DNA of 64,000 nucleotides from Diaporthe sp. PMI_573 (taxonomy: Eukaryota > Ascomycota > Sordariomycetes > Diaporthales > Diaporthaceae). Below the pieces are notes generated by a model that had not been told where the DNA came from, ran no database searches, and saw only the letters and a list, made by a program, of their open reading frames with translations. Of this stretch, positions 9,419-20,386 are shown one piece after another; position 1 is the first letter of the stretch, and the number at the start of each line of letters is the position of its first letter. Where the stretch lies: the NCBI GenBank assembly GCA_021399435.1, contig JAJTUP010000055.1, positions 372,001 through 436,000 on the forward strand. The letters run 5' to 3'. A program made the position numbers and the translations under genes.

Positions 9419-11721
9419 TATGAATGATGTAATACGGAATTACCTGATCAACAGGGTGGAGGAATTAGAAGACTAAGGTGAAAGAGGCTGGAAGATCCGG
9501 AGATGACTGGGCTGATTGTGCTTGAGCTGATGATGATGAGGCAGACTGGGCAGGTTGAAGGCGAGCAGGACGTCCAATATATAGATTCTTGGGGCGAAGC
9601 CGGCTGGCGTCGATGTAGTGCCTTGGGCTCTTGGTCCGCAAAGCTTCTTCGCCTTTCAGACGCCCTCTGCGAGGCTCATACCGCGAGTAGTTTCGAAGAT
9701 TCCATCGATTATCGGACCAAACTGCCAAGGCAAAGGGCGAGCTCGTTGAAGGACGAAGTTGCGATGCCGCACTATGCTGCTCAGGGGCCAGTCCACCATG
9801 CTGTCATGGCTACCATTGACCAGGCCACTCCCCGGTCGTTGAGCAGCTGTCACCGGGCGTGGCCACTGCGGATCACAGCTTAGCGTGTTGCTTGGCCTCT
9901 TGAGTGCGCATCGCAGGGCAAGGCGAGCCGCAATGGAGACGTGGTCGCCAGTGATGGACCTATCGCGCAGTCGCGTTGATGACGCCGTGGTGCTGCAGGC
10001 GGGCCACGCCGTGTCAAGGCTCTGGGATTCTTGTTAGTTACGGGTCCTGAACATCACCGTGGTCGATCACAAACGAATTGAGGATCACGGCGATCACACA
10101 AGCTTCGCCATTCTCTTGGCAGCAACATAGGGAACCTATCGCAATCGTCGCCGGCAGCAGTACAACATGGAATATTGCTGTGTGGGAACTGGAGATCCGT
10201 CTTGGCTCCGACAATCTGGGAGCGGCCTTCTCATAGGATGGCCCCCAGGGCGGTATCAAGCATCGGTTGAGAATCTTGGCAGCTGGCCTGTGCGGCAGGA
10301 AGCATAAAGGAGCTGGACCCCAACAAGGCATGATGGAGCCCTGATGGAGCCCTGGGGACGGTCACGTAGTAGCACGGATTAGGAAGTGCTGGCGCTCAGA
10401 CTTTGGTTCAAGAAACATCTGAGTCTCTTGGCGGGTGCTGGCGCCGCCTCCCCTTTCCGCTTGGCAGGTTTCAAACAACCTGAGCCCAGGGTCGCCCGGG
10501 AGTTTCTCACGGATGGCTTCACGGGGCTGGAGGTCTTGGCCAAGATCCATAGAGAATGAATAACCGAGAACCAAGCCTCTAGACACCCTTGGTTTGCCAA
10601 ATGCCGAGAAACTGGATAAAGCTTGAGTTCAGGGCTTGAACCGGTTTGGGGCATCACACCAGACCCCGGCGCGGATCACAAACGTCGGAGCCTCACCTCC
10701 CAGCCGTGCGGGGAGTCTTGCTGCAGGGCGAGTTGGCGATGGCCTCACCTGGCTCACGCCCTGTTCCCCTGCTGCACTGTCTATTTACGGCCTGCCAGAT
10801 GTCGTCTTTACTTGGACGTGAATAGTTCAGCCGTATTTCGACCTAGCAACCGCGGTGCCACCCACGTCCACCATGCCGCATGGAAACGAACAGCGCAATG
10901 GATGAATGGGCGGGTTGACGGTTTTGGAGTCGCCCTTGGTACCCGCTATCCTATCTCACCTGACAATGGGACGGCGAGGGGTCGGCTGTCGGAGGCGTCA
11001 ACATATGAGACTAGCTGCCATAGCCACGATGTCAACCGTGTCACATTATCAGATTCACTCTTGGGGGCAGGCCGATGGTCCAATCGCAAGGCGGTGTGAG
11101 GGTCGTTTGGTGGTCCCGTTCATGAGACGTCCCGAAACGCAGTGCCTGTGGGACATCGGACGAGCAGTGGTGGGCCCAGGAGCCGGGAGTAGTGACCAGG
11201 CTTGCCGACCACAGAACTGACTGCCGTCGAATCGGAGCCCGGAGATGACTGACCGTCTGGAGTCCATCACGAGTCGCCCAACCCGGTGGGCCGGCGATGT
11301 GAATGCTACCTAACGCGACGCTGGGTGGTGGGTGGTGGGTGAGGCCGTGTGAAAAGTGAGGTGGGCAAAGTGGAGCAAGGTTCGGAGCATGTTTTGAGCC
11401 TCAAATGCAAGCCGGGGTAACCCCACTGATTACGGCGGCTCTGATTCGTCTGCAACCTGCAGACTCAACGTGCCCGGGTGCGCCTTGGTAGCACCGCGGT
11501 TGAGCATTCTCACGCAAGCACTTCTTGCTGCTGTTGGCCTCGATCCCACCACCGTCCCTACCCTGCTTCCCTTGTGTGTCCCCCGACCTCACCAACGACG
11601 CGTGCCATTGCTCGATTCTACATTGGGCAGTTGGGGCAGTGGGCGGGCGGCACAGCAGCGCCTTTGTCCGAATGAGTCATTTGTGTTTCTAAACCTCGTG
11701 GGCCTCGTAAACCGATGACTT
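9419..11721. other. 2.3-kb intergenic region, no gene supported
   Basis: This lies between the divergent Egh16-like gene and CCA1. The left few hundred bases must include the promoter and 5' UTR of the former, and the right end that of CCA1. The longest open frame (10623-11099, plus) lacks protein-like composition, splice support or any family resemblance. A tandem GATGGAGCCCT duplication lies at about 10332-10353 and a GGTGGGT run at about 11324-11341. I see no RNA gene. Confidence 0.45.
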
Positions 11722-13548
11722 ATGTTTCGACGGAGCCTTCGCAGCCCAGCCCTGAGACCGAGGATTGCGCCTGCTCTGCGGCCCCAGATGAAGAGAAAGC
11801 TCAGTCCTGACGCCGCCAGAATGATGGCAACAATACAGCTGGACCCCTTGGAGAAGCAGCTCAAATACCTGCTCCTCGATGTGGCAGCCCACATCGACAG
11901 GGCTGGGGCCAAGGGGCATGGCGATCAAGTCATCCTGAGATGGGCGGGCGGCTGGGTCCGCGACAAGCTTCTCGGCAGACCAAGCCACGATATTGATGTC
12001 GCCATCAACAGCATGACAGGCGAGGTATTTGGCAACGAGCTCCGACGCTTCTGCGAACACCCAGAGAATGTGGCGAGGCACAACCTCCAGCCGGATGACG
12101 TTGGCCGGCTGCACAAGATTGCCAAAAACCCAGAGAAGTCCAAGCAGTTGGAAACGGCAACGGTCAAGCTATTTGGGCTGGACGTGGACTTTGTCAACCT
12201 GCGTACGGAGAAGTATACCGAAGACAGTCGAAACCCACAGGTCGAGTTCGGAACAGCCGAGGAGGATGCGCTGCGCCGAGATGCCACCGTGAATGCACTC
12301 TTCTACAATATCCACACGGGTGTGGTCGAGGACTTTGTCGGCGGCGTGCCCGATATGGAGGCTGGTATCATCAGAACCCCCATGGATCCGTTTCAAACTT
12401 TCATGGATGACCCACTCCGGGTGCTCAGACTCGTCCGGTTTGCGAGTCGGCTTGGTTTTACTATCGCCCCTTCCACCAAGGAGTTCATGGGCGATGCCCG
12501 TGTGCTCGAGGCCCTGCGCGCTAAGATCAGCCGCGAGAGGGTAGGCACCGAAGTCGAGAAGATGTTGAAAGGCAAGTCGCTACCCCGTTCTATTAGGCGC
12601 CACTGCTATCCCGGATGGCCTATACATTATTTGTATCCGAGATGCGTGTCTCCCGGCTAACGTTGCACCAAACCTTTAGGAGAGCACCCTCGCGACGCTG
12701 TGCGCCTGATTGAACAGCTCGGGCTATATCACACAGTTTTCACCGATCCGGTGAACCTCAGCACGCCTCAGCCAAGCCTGGAGGGCTGGAGCGCTGCCTA
12801 TGGATTTCTGCCTGATTCGCCATCAAATATTGACTCTGTGTACAATGTGTTGGTAACATCAGACGAGGCAAGATACCATGCTTGGGTTCTAGCCTGCGTG
12901 GCCCCATTTGCCAGGCTTCCGGGCTCTACCTCGGCCAATCCGAAGAAACAACCTCCGGTCGCAACTGTGGCGGCACGTGAGGGTATCAAGGCGCCCACGA
13001 AGCTGTCGGATCTGATCACGGCCGCGGTCTGCCACCGTGAAGAGATATGCGAGCTCAAGAGCAAGGTTTCCAGTGAAGATGCGTCCGAAATTGGGCGAGA
13101 TACACTTGGTATGGCCATAAGACGCTGGGAGTCAAAGGGGACGCATTGGCGGCTTCAGGTCCTGTTTGCCATTCTTTACGACATCATGGTGCAGGCGACG
13201 ACATCATCGAAACTGAGTGCCACGCCGCAGACTTCTGACAAACACGCAGGGTCGCCCGAAGCGGACAATGCCCACAAGGCCTCCACGTCGGGCATGGTGG
13301 AAAGAGAGTGGAAGAACTTCCTTGACCACCTCCAGATGTTGAACCTGATGGATGCCCCATCGACCAAGCCGCTCGTTGACGGCCGCAAGCTCATGCAGAC
13401 CCTCGACATCAAGAAAGCGGGCAGATGGATGTCGGCAGCGTTAGACATTTGCATGGCCTGGCAGCTGAGGAACCCCGGGGAGGCGGACCCGGCTGGGGCG
13501 ATCGAGGAAGTGCGGAAGCGCAAGGAGGAGCTTGGTATCCCCATCTAG
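11722..13548 (+). CDS. CCA1: CCA-adding tRNA nucleotidyltransferase
   Basis: It adds the 3'-CCA to tRNAs in nucleus, cytosol and mitochondria. Two exons (11722-12571, 12680-13548) encode 572 residues. The class II nucleotidyltransferase head is plain: ILRWAGGWVRDKLLG, then HDIDVAI with the two metal-binding Asp (DxD), then the EDALRRDATVNALFYN motif and DPLRVLRLVRFASRLGF, the nucleotide-recognition region. The intron is a GC-AG type: AAAG/GCAAGT donor, GCTAAC branch, TTTAG acceptor, 108 nt. No GT donor fits the frame, and splicing gives MLKGEHPRDAVRLIEQLGLY as expected. The first ATG yields an Arg-rich leader (MFRRSLRSPALRPRIAP) that looks like a mitochondrial presequence. A second ATG at 11788 (MKRKLSPDA) would give a cytosolic or nuclear form, as in yeast CCA1. 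The gene is followed by TTI2 on the same strand. Confidence 0.94.
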
Positions 13549-13963
13549 TCCCAAGGGACGGGGGACGGGGGACCTTGGGCAGGGGGCATAGATGGTGGAA
13601 CAAAAACGCAATCCAATAGCCTTTAGACTGGTAAAAGTGAAGATACCCTCTGTGAATTGAAGAAACAATGCATAACAGTGCAGTCTTGTCTGGGTTGGCC
13701 CAGTCCCATCAATGGGGTCCTTGGGGTACCTAGGCCGCCCCAGGTCTACCGCTGGAGCAGAAACTTTCAGGGCTGAGAGCCTAAACCCTTCAGGGGCGCT
13801 GGGGAAACGCACAGGACGCACCACCCCAACACACGCATCCCAGCCACAAACAACCCCTGGCACCGGAGAGGACGACTGTCCATCGACCGCTTGATGCACT
13901 CGCGTTCTGCAAGCCGTTGGAGGTGAAACGCAACATCCGTTCTGCGGGCAGATCTCCTCAAGC
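13549..13963. other. intergenic region CCA1-TTI2
   Basis: These 415 bp lie between tandem plus-strand genes and should hold the CCA1 3' UTR and the TTI2 promoter. A GGTACCTAGG palindrome lies at 13725-13734. No coding or RNA signal is apparent. Confidence 0.45.
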
Positions 13964-15904
13964 ATGTCGGCCCTCACCAGTGCTATTGCTGCCGTCGACA
14001 GCTTGCACACGATCCCCCCACTCGCGGCCGATGATGAGTGGCGGTCCCTAGGTGCTTGTTCGTCCGCCCGACAAGATCAAATCCACACACTCTAACCGTT
14101 GCCGTCCCGACTAACGTCTCGTCTCATTGACGGTAGCACTGCCGGATCATCTCACGTTGTCACGGGTCACAGAGGAGATACTGGGCTTGAAACAGACGGC
14201 AGGTGCATGGACGAATGCTGGGCTCACAAATGTGACTGCGGCTAATCCGAACCTCTCTAGGATGCGCGCGCAGGCCTTGTGGCAGCCCTCGCCTTTCTGA
14301 AGCACGCCCACAGCACACCGCGGCAGCCTGAGGACAGCACCTCGGCACAGCAACTTTGTGACTACGTTGGCCGCATAGTCTCTCCATGCCTGGGTGCTGA
14401 GCGGGGCCAGGCCTCAGGTACAGTGGACGAATCACCATGTGATGCTTCCGGATCTGTACCTGACCAGACTACAGACGATGACTACCCACAGTACGAGCAG
14501 ATTGCCCACCGTAGCCGCGACATAGCACCCTATGGGCTCAGTATTCTACGGGTTCTAGACAATGACTACTCCATCATCTTCAGCGTCGATACGCTTCTCA
14601 CTGTCATCTCCTTCACCGCTCCCGCCGTGACAGACCCGTGGACCACACAGGAGACGTGCGAGATCGCACGGGATCTACTGTCGCAACAGCTTCTGCACAG
14701 ATTCAGCCAGTCCGACCTGATTGAGACCATCTTGAAGGAATACCTTCGCCCTGCCTTCTCCAAGTCACGGCCAAAAGCTGTCACGGCGTCAGGAAGAAAG
14801 GCCGAGTTCCCCGAGGAGGATGATCCCCACCGCGGCCTGGCAGATGACACCAAAGACGTGAAGCCGTGGAAATATGAGGACCACCGACCAATCGCAGTAT
14901 TTTACTGGGTGGTTTTGACTTCAGACGTGAGTTTTGCTACGAGCCTGAGCACCTACCTCACTCACTCTTGGACGCTTTCTCCCAGCTAACAGGCGATCAT
15001 AGTCGGATCTCTTGAGCAAACAATGGCCCCTCTTCATTCCTGTCATTCTGGCACTCCTAGACGATGGTACCACGAGGATTCGGTGGCGCGGCCTACTCAT
15101 CTTGGACGCCTTCCTGGACAAGTTCCCGTCGAATATTCTTCGCGATACTGGTCTAGCGAGTGTTTTTGGAGACGCAGTCTTCCCTACGCTGCACTTCCTG
15201 CCGAGCGTTACACCAGAGGAGGAATCCGTTCTATTGCTTGAAGCGGCCTACACAGCCCTGTTGAGCCTGGCGAGAAAGATGGAACCCGAGACTGGGAAGG
15301 CCGGACCACACAAAAGCTCTCCGAAGGGCAAGCTCCTTGACAAGATGCTGCGCGACGGCGTGTTCTCGGCGTACTTCCACGTCAAAGACCATGTCAGGAT
15401 TGTCGAAGTGCTGCTGATGCAGACAGCCAAGATATTGGATGAGATGCAGATCCACGCTGTCAAGCACCTCAAGGTCAGTAATGTCATCGTGTCCCCGCTG
15501 CTTTTCTTACGCCCACCTCGACGAGATTTTAACCGCGCTCCCAGGACCTTATTCCGATGCACAGCGAGGTACTGTCAAACCCCTTCGCCGCACTCGCCCC
15601 CGCCACTTTATCTGCCGCGATTACAGGCTTGCAGGCCGTGATCGCCAACTGCTGGCCACGCATCTCCACCCCGGCCTACCAGGACGAGCTCATCAAGGCA
15701 CTCGCCGTCTGCTACCTGACGGTGCAGGACGAGCAGGACCAGCTGGGCGGGCGCTTCGCAGCTCTCGATGCTGAGCTCGTCAAGACTGCGTCCATGCTCA
15801 CGGTCGCTGCGAGGGGGGCCGGAGACGGGGGCGCGCAAGACCTGGGGGACAAGGCGGCACTGCTGGTTTCGAAAGAGCCGCTGCTTGCGGGACTTTTCAA
15901 ATAA
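13964..15904 (+). CDS. TTI2: TTI2-like subunit of the Tel2-Tti1-Tti2 (TTT) complex
   Basis: Five exons (13964-14051, 14137-14202, 14274-14926, 15003-15473, 15545-15904) encode 545 residues. Tti2 works with Tel2 and Tti1 as an Hsp90 co-chaperone that matures PIKK kinases such as TOR, ATM and ATR. The sequence is a helical-repeat protein. Its most family-like stretch is LLSKQWPLFIPVILALLDD, then TRIRWRGLLILDAFLDKFP, then GDAVFPTLHFLPSVTPEEE, with a C-terminal block including LIPMHSEVLSNPFAALAP. Introns are 85, 71, 76 and 71 nt, each with a CTAAC/CTAAT-type branch or a standard acceptor. For intron 2 two acceptors are possible; only the one at 14271-14273 keeps the frame from exon 2. The identification rests on recognition of the central motif, so a more distant HEAT-repeat protein is possible but less likely. 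Confidence 0.78.
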
Positions 15905-16556
15905 AAGGAATTTTCCATCAATGCCACCTTGCTACTTTGACAGACCCGTGGATCGGCTGTGCCCTGTGAGCGTATCTGCCAACTGAGTTGGCCCATGCCA
16001 TGTCGTGATACATCCCAGAATCTCGATTGCTTAGAGCTCCTGGAAGGAAGACCTCTCCCTTACTCAGACTCTGAGTCCATCACTTCCTTCCGAGTACAGT
16101 GATCGAGGATTTTCGCCCCCGTTCCTGACCTTGGAAGACCTGGACAAGCCCTTCTGACTTCATGGATGCGGATATTTCCACCCCTGGGGTCCTCGGCGTC
16201 TTACCAGTGCTGGACTCTCCTCCGGATTTCCCACAGGATATGACCAGGTGTGCATTTTATGGAGATCAATATTAAAGAAAGCCGATGCTACTGTATTCTC
16301 TACTTTCAAAAGGATTCAATTCAGCCAAAACCCTGGACGCCGGCCTTTCGTACCCTTCTATCTCGTACGTTTGTGCCCCTAATTTGCGCCAGGTTCATAC
16401 TCGACAGCGCCGGAAATGCCAAACTCCGTCTCTAGGAAAATGATCCAAGACAAGGTAAGCCTCAGCGGCTTCAAAAACGATTCATTACCACGTCGTCAAT
16501 CTTCATCGTACTTCCTTCGAAACTCTCCTCGCCGTCCTGTCCGACGAAAACCACTC
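15905..16556. other. convergent 3' region TTI2 / FIG4
   Basis: These 652 bp separate the stop codons of convergent TTI2 and FIG4. The composition drops in GC and no protein-like frame is seen. The 3' UTRs of both genes presumably fill much of it. Confidence 0.45.
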
Positions 16557-19500
16557 CTAGTCGATAGGCTGTTGCTTGAACAGCGACTTGCCGCGCAACC
16601 ACTTTCCATATGCCTTGTAGCGCTTCTTCTGGGCGTCCTCCTCCTTCACGGTGAGAGGGTCTTCCCCCACCTTGAGGAGTTCAGAGTACATGTGGTAGTA
16701 GTCCTCTGCGCTGCTTGTGCCCGGGGCGCCCGATGAGGACCCTGGAGGCACGAGGAGGAGGCCATCGCTTTGCCATGCCCCGTTGAGGTACTCCTGGTAC
16801 TCACCTTCCACTGCCTCCGCTGGGGTGTCGGCCGATACCACGAGGGGCAGGTTCTGTGGGTGGCTGATGTAGCGATCGTAGTCCTCTGCTTCTTGGGTGC
16901 TGACGGAGGGGTTGAGAGATTCATGCACGACTTTTGTGAAGGTCCATTGAGCCTGCCGCGACTTTTCCAGTGGCGTAGGCTTCATTTTTGGCTGGTTCGG
17001 ATCTGCTGGCTGCTCAACATTGCCATTTACGATAGGAGTCGATGGCTCCTTCATAATGCTATGAGGATTACCATTGTGAATGCCCTTGTCATGAGCCACA
17101 GGTTGGAGCCATCTCTGGAGCGATATGCCGCCTTTATTTGCACTGTCTCCCTTCCCAGACATGATAGAGGCTGTGTCGTCGTCGCCGTCGGCCTTGGCAA
17201 TCTCGTGAGGGTCCAGGATGGTGACGCCTTTCTTGTGTCGTCTCTTGTCCTGTGAGTCTCCGTCTGCATCGGTGCGAACGCGGAATGGGCTCAGGTCGTA
17301 GCGCCCGTCCTGCGTCGACTTGAATGGAATGTACTTGATAGTTGAATTCATCTTGTATGGAAACATTTTCTGGAACGACGAGAGAGTTAACGGGCGATAG
17401 TACTCCAGCCAGTAATCATCGAAATAAGAAACCGGCAAGTTGGCTTCGGCACCCTTTGGCGGGCGGTAGTCAGGAAGCGAGCGCTCCTTCAGGTACTCGG
17501 CAGTGAACCATTGGATATAGCTCCTCTTGCTCGTCACTGACCATGTCCTTGGGTTAGCATGGTGAAGATAGTAGTCCGTGGCCAGGTCCCACAGCATCGG
17601 CTGCCCTTGTGCGAAGATGTAGTTGCCCAGAAATAGATTGTAAGCCTCCTGCCGCTGTCCATCCATGAAGGAGTTGTTGTAGTACCGCTTGAAGCTCTCA
17701 ATCATATCTCGCGAGTGGCTCGTCCACTGGTTGATTTTTCGGTATGTCTCCATAGTGTTGACGAGCTGCGAACCGCCGTATTGCACCGCGATTGTGTCGC
17801 CATGATCGTGGTACATGTGCGTAAACAGATTGACGGCGTCGGTGTCGTATTCTATAGCAGTGTCGCCTAAGATGCCCAAGGCATGGAGCTGGTGGCCCAG
17901 GGCTCGTTTGCCGATCACAAACTGCGCGGCGTTTGTGCGGTCTAAGCAGTCGATGCAGTTTGTCCTGGCCACGCCATTCTGCACTCGCGTCGCATTGATG
18001 ATCCCATCGCCGTTTTGGAAGAAGCCAGTCGTCAAGACAACTTCTTCGGCAATGTTCTCCAAGGTCTGAATAACGTCCTGGTCTCGGGCCTTGGCGGCAC
18101 GAGACATGTCCCAGTGGCGTTGGATAATCTTGCGCTTCTCAGGCAGGAACTGGTTGAGATACGTGATTGCTTTGCGATACTCCTCCAGCAACTTTGACTC
18201 ACGTGGGGTTCGCTCCTTCGCTTTGACCAGGTTGAGCACGTATATGGGCGAGCCATAACGCTCAAACAGATTGTCGAAGTGCAACGCAGCGGCGCTGTAG
18301 AAGGGATCGACCAGGTTCAGCTCGATGGGCGGTTTCGGCGTGACACCCGTGTTGTCTTGGGTCCAGTATAGCGGAATGGATCCTCGGTGTTGCACGTAGG
18401 ATGTGTAGTCAGGACTGGCGAACAGCTTCCCACCAGGGGCATGGAAGGAAGTGGTCAAGGCCTCTGAGACAATCTGTTCTGTTTCGACGTCGTTGGCCAC
18501 ATAGCCGAGATCATTCGCTCCTCGCTTGAGAAAACGTGCGCCTGCAAAATAGCGAGAACGCCTGGCGATGATGGTGATGAAGGCAGTCCGGCCGTAGATT
18601 GATACGGAGGCTTGGTCTACGTATCCATGGATGATGGGGCGGCACCAATCAAAAGGGTCTTTCAAAGCATCGACGGCGGGTCGGAGAAGGTGACTGTTCC
18701 AAACGAACATGGTGTTGTGATTATCGTCAACGAAGCAGGGTAGTCCATTGTTGAGGGCGTTCCGCTCCTTGCTTATGTTCTCTTGCAGTGTCCGAGTGAC
18801 GTCGTAGGAGTAGCTGTAGTAGAAGGACCGTGCAAGGTCGAGGTTATTCAGAATAGAAAGGAATCGAGACTCCTCCGCATTCCGCTGGTCAGTCTTGTAC
18901 CTGGCGGGTGTGAGCGGGATGAGCTCTGTCCCTTCGACCTGGTAGATGTAGTGGCCGCCGACCATGGCCACGATGCTCCGCTTGGTTATCAACAGCATGT
19001 AGTAGGGGCCTGTGAACTTGATGAATCCCAGCAGGCCCCAGGTGGTGCACTTCAGCCTGATCCCGCCCGTCCCCTTGTTCCCATCGTCGATGGTGTCAAG
19101 TAGCTGGTTCATCTGCTTCTGAGAGTAGACGATCTTGTCATCGGTGATGCTGAGGTCGCTATCGTCGACCGTCCTATCTATTTTCAGGATACGGTACCGC
19201 TTCTCAGTGACGTCTCCGCCAACAATATAGTACCTGCTGGCCGTCTCGTACAGGCTGAACTTGTGCATCTTGTGCACCAGCCGCCTCCTCGGCCGGCCAT
19301 CCTCGCCGACGTCTTCTGGGCCCGCCGTGCCGTCGTCGTACTCCTCTTCGGATGCTGGGCCGGCGCCACCTCGGCTTGCCGGGTCCGGGCTTGAGGTGCG
19401 ATGGAACGGCTTTGCAATTGTGTGGTCGTCTCCATCGTCCCCATCCTCTGCGGGTAGAACGTGAGAGGCTGACTTGGGGGGTACAGGCCCCGACTCTTCA

Positions 19501-19682
19501 TCGGGATCGTTGCGCAGCTGAGGGAACAGAGCCTGGTCCCCGACCTCGACCGGTGGGTCCAACACGGAGGCAGTTGGGGGGCTACCGTTCCCAGCTCCGG
19601 GGCCAGATCCAGTTGCAACAGCTCCGGTTGGGCTGGTGATGGGTATAGAGTCTGGTCTGGCATCGCCGAATGAGGCGTCCAT
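16557..19682 (-). CDS. FIG4: SAC-domain phosphoinositide 5-phosphatase FIG4
   Basis: One uninterrupted frame of 1041 residues. FIG4 removes the 5-phosphate of PI(3,5)P2 on the vacuole membrane and works with Fab1 and the Vac14 scaffold. The N-terminal 130 residues are acidic and disordered. The SAC domain follows from about residue 140, with FSLYETASRYYIVGGDVTEK, then WGLLGFIKFTGPYYMLLITK. The catalytic loop CIDCLDRTN contains the CX5R motif, Cys576 and Arg582. After it come DHGDTIAVQYGGSQLVNTME and MIESFKRYYNNSFMDGQRQEA, both FIG4 and Sac1 hallmarks. The C-terminal extension (residues about 770-1041) carries the YFDDYWLEYYRPL segment typical of FIG4 rather than Sac1. It is somewhat longer than yeast Fig4 because of low-complexity ends. 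The start MDASFGDARPD is the first ATG of the frame and fits. Confidence 0.94.
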   Translation of the reverse strand: MDASFGDARPDSIPITSPTGAVATGSGPGAGNGSPPTASVLDPPVEVGDQALFPQLRNDPDEESGPVPPKSASHVLPAEDGDDGDDHTIAKPFHRTSSPDPASRGGAGPASEEEYDDGTAGPEDVGEDGRPRRRLVHKMHKFSLYETASRYYIVGGDVTEKRYRILKIDRTVDDSDLSITDDKIVYSQKQMNQLLDTIDDGNKGTGGIRLKCTTWGLLGFIKFTGPYYMLLITKRSIVAMVGGHYIYQVEGTELIPLTPARYKTDQRNAEESRFLSILNNLDLARSFYYSYSYDVTRTLQENISKERNALNNGLPCFVDDNHNTMFVWNSHLLRPAVDALKDPFDWCRPIIHGYVDQASVSIYGRTAFITIIARRSRYFAGARFLKRGANDLGYVANDVETEQIVSEALTTSFHAPGGKLFASPDYTSYVQHRGSIPLYWTQDNTGVTPKPPIELNLVDPFYSAAALHFDNLFERYGSPIYVLNLVKAKERTPRESKLLEEYRKAITYLNQFLPEKRKIIQRHWDMSRAAKARDQDVIQTLENIAEEVVLTTGFFQNGDGIINATRVQNGVARTNCIDCLDRTNAAQFVIGKRALGHQLHALGILGDTAIEYDTDAVNLFTHMYHDHGDTIAVQYGGSQLVNTMETYRKINQWTSHSRDMIESFKRYYNNSFMDGQRQEAYNLFLGNYIFAQGQPMLWDLATDYYLHHANPRTWSVTSKRSYIQWFTAEYLKERSLPDYRPPKGAEANLPVSYFDDYWLEYYRPLTLSSFQKMFPYKMNSTIKYIPFKSTQDGRYDLSPFRVRTDADGDSQDKRRHKKGVTILDPHEIAKADGDDDTASIMSGKGDSANKGGISLQRWLQPVAHDKGIHNGNPHSIMKEPSTPIVNGNVEQPADPNQPKMKPTPLEKSRQAQWTFTKVVHESLNPSVSTQEAEDYDRYISHPQNLPLVVSADTPAEAVEGEYQEYLNGAWQSDGLLLVPPGSSSGAPGTSSAEDYYHMYSELLKVGEDPLTVKEEDAQKKRYKAYGKWLRGKSLFKQQPID

Positions 19683-20386
19683 GGCTTTGGACTGGCCCCA
19701 GGCAGGTTTGCGTCAGAGGCACAGACAGACTCTGGACCGCTGAGTCCTGAAGCTCCTCTGGATCTCAGAACATCAAGGAACAGAATGGTTGGTCCGGTGA
19801 GGTGCTGGAGGTTTTGCTGGATGGACATGGGCAGTATCGACATGGGCTGCGGGTTGGAATGATGTAAGACTGGGTGCGGTTAGTGAACCTAAGGACAGGG
19901 TCCAAGTGGTGATAAGACGCTTCCCTCCACCGATCCCGCAGGGTCTACCTAGGGTAAGGAGGCAGGGGGTAAATCTACAGACAGGCACCTACTCCGTAGA
20001 TCTATGCGAACGACTACTGCACAGGCCTGGCGACATCAGCTCCAATCCTGCCGCGACTCCCGATGTCCAGTTCCTCCAGAGTACACTGCATCTGAACCCA
20101 GCATGCCATCGAGCTCCTAGACCCGCCAGATATTGATGAGCCTGCTCCAAGCCAGGCAGGTGCAGTACACCCATTCATTACCGCCCCGCCCCGTCGCCAG
20201 CGAGCCCCCAAGGGAGCCGACGTCCGCCCACCCCAGACAGCGCACCGCGAGGCCCGATCCCGATCCCGAGCCCGTGCTCAAGCCCGCAGCCTCGCCTCAC
20301 GTTCTGCAGGCTGGCCAGGGACGCAGGGCCATCTCCTCTGCTCACACCGACGTTTCCAGCGCTGCGAGACCCCAGCCGTTGCCTTC
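19683..20386. promoter_or_regulatory. divergent promoter region FIG4 / TRS85
   Basis: About 0.7 kb separate the two start codons, so both promoters and leaders lie here. A CTACCTAGGG box is at about 19945. A 105-codon open frame at 20133-20450 overlaps the TRS85 start in another frame and is Pro/Arg-rich. It may be leader sequence, and an upstream ORF cannot be excluded. Confidence 0.4.

Noticed and set aside
8447..9427. Plus-strand open frames across the Egh16-like gene
   Set aside because: They are antisense shadows; the minus strand has a signal peptide, an intron and family motifs.
10623..11099. 158-codon open frame between the Egh16-like gene and CCA1
   Set aside because: Composition is not protein-like, it overlaps other frames, and no splice or family evidence supports it.
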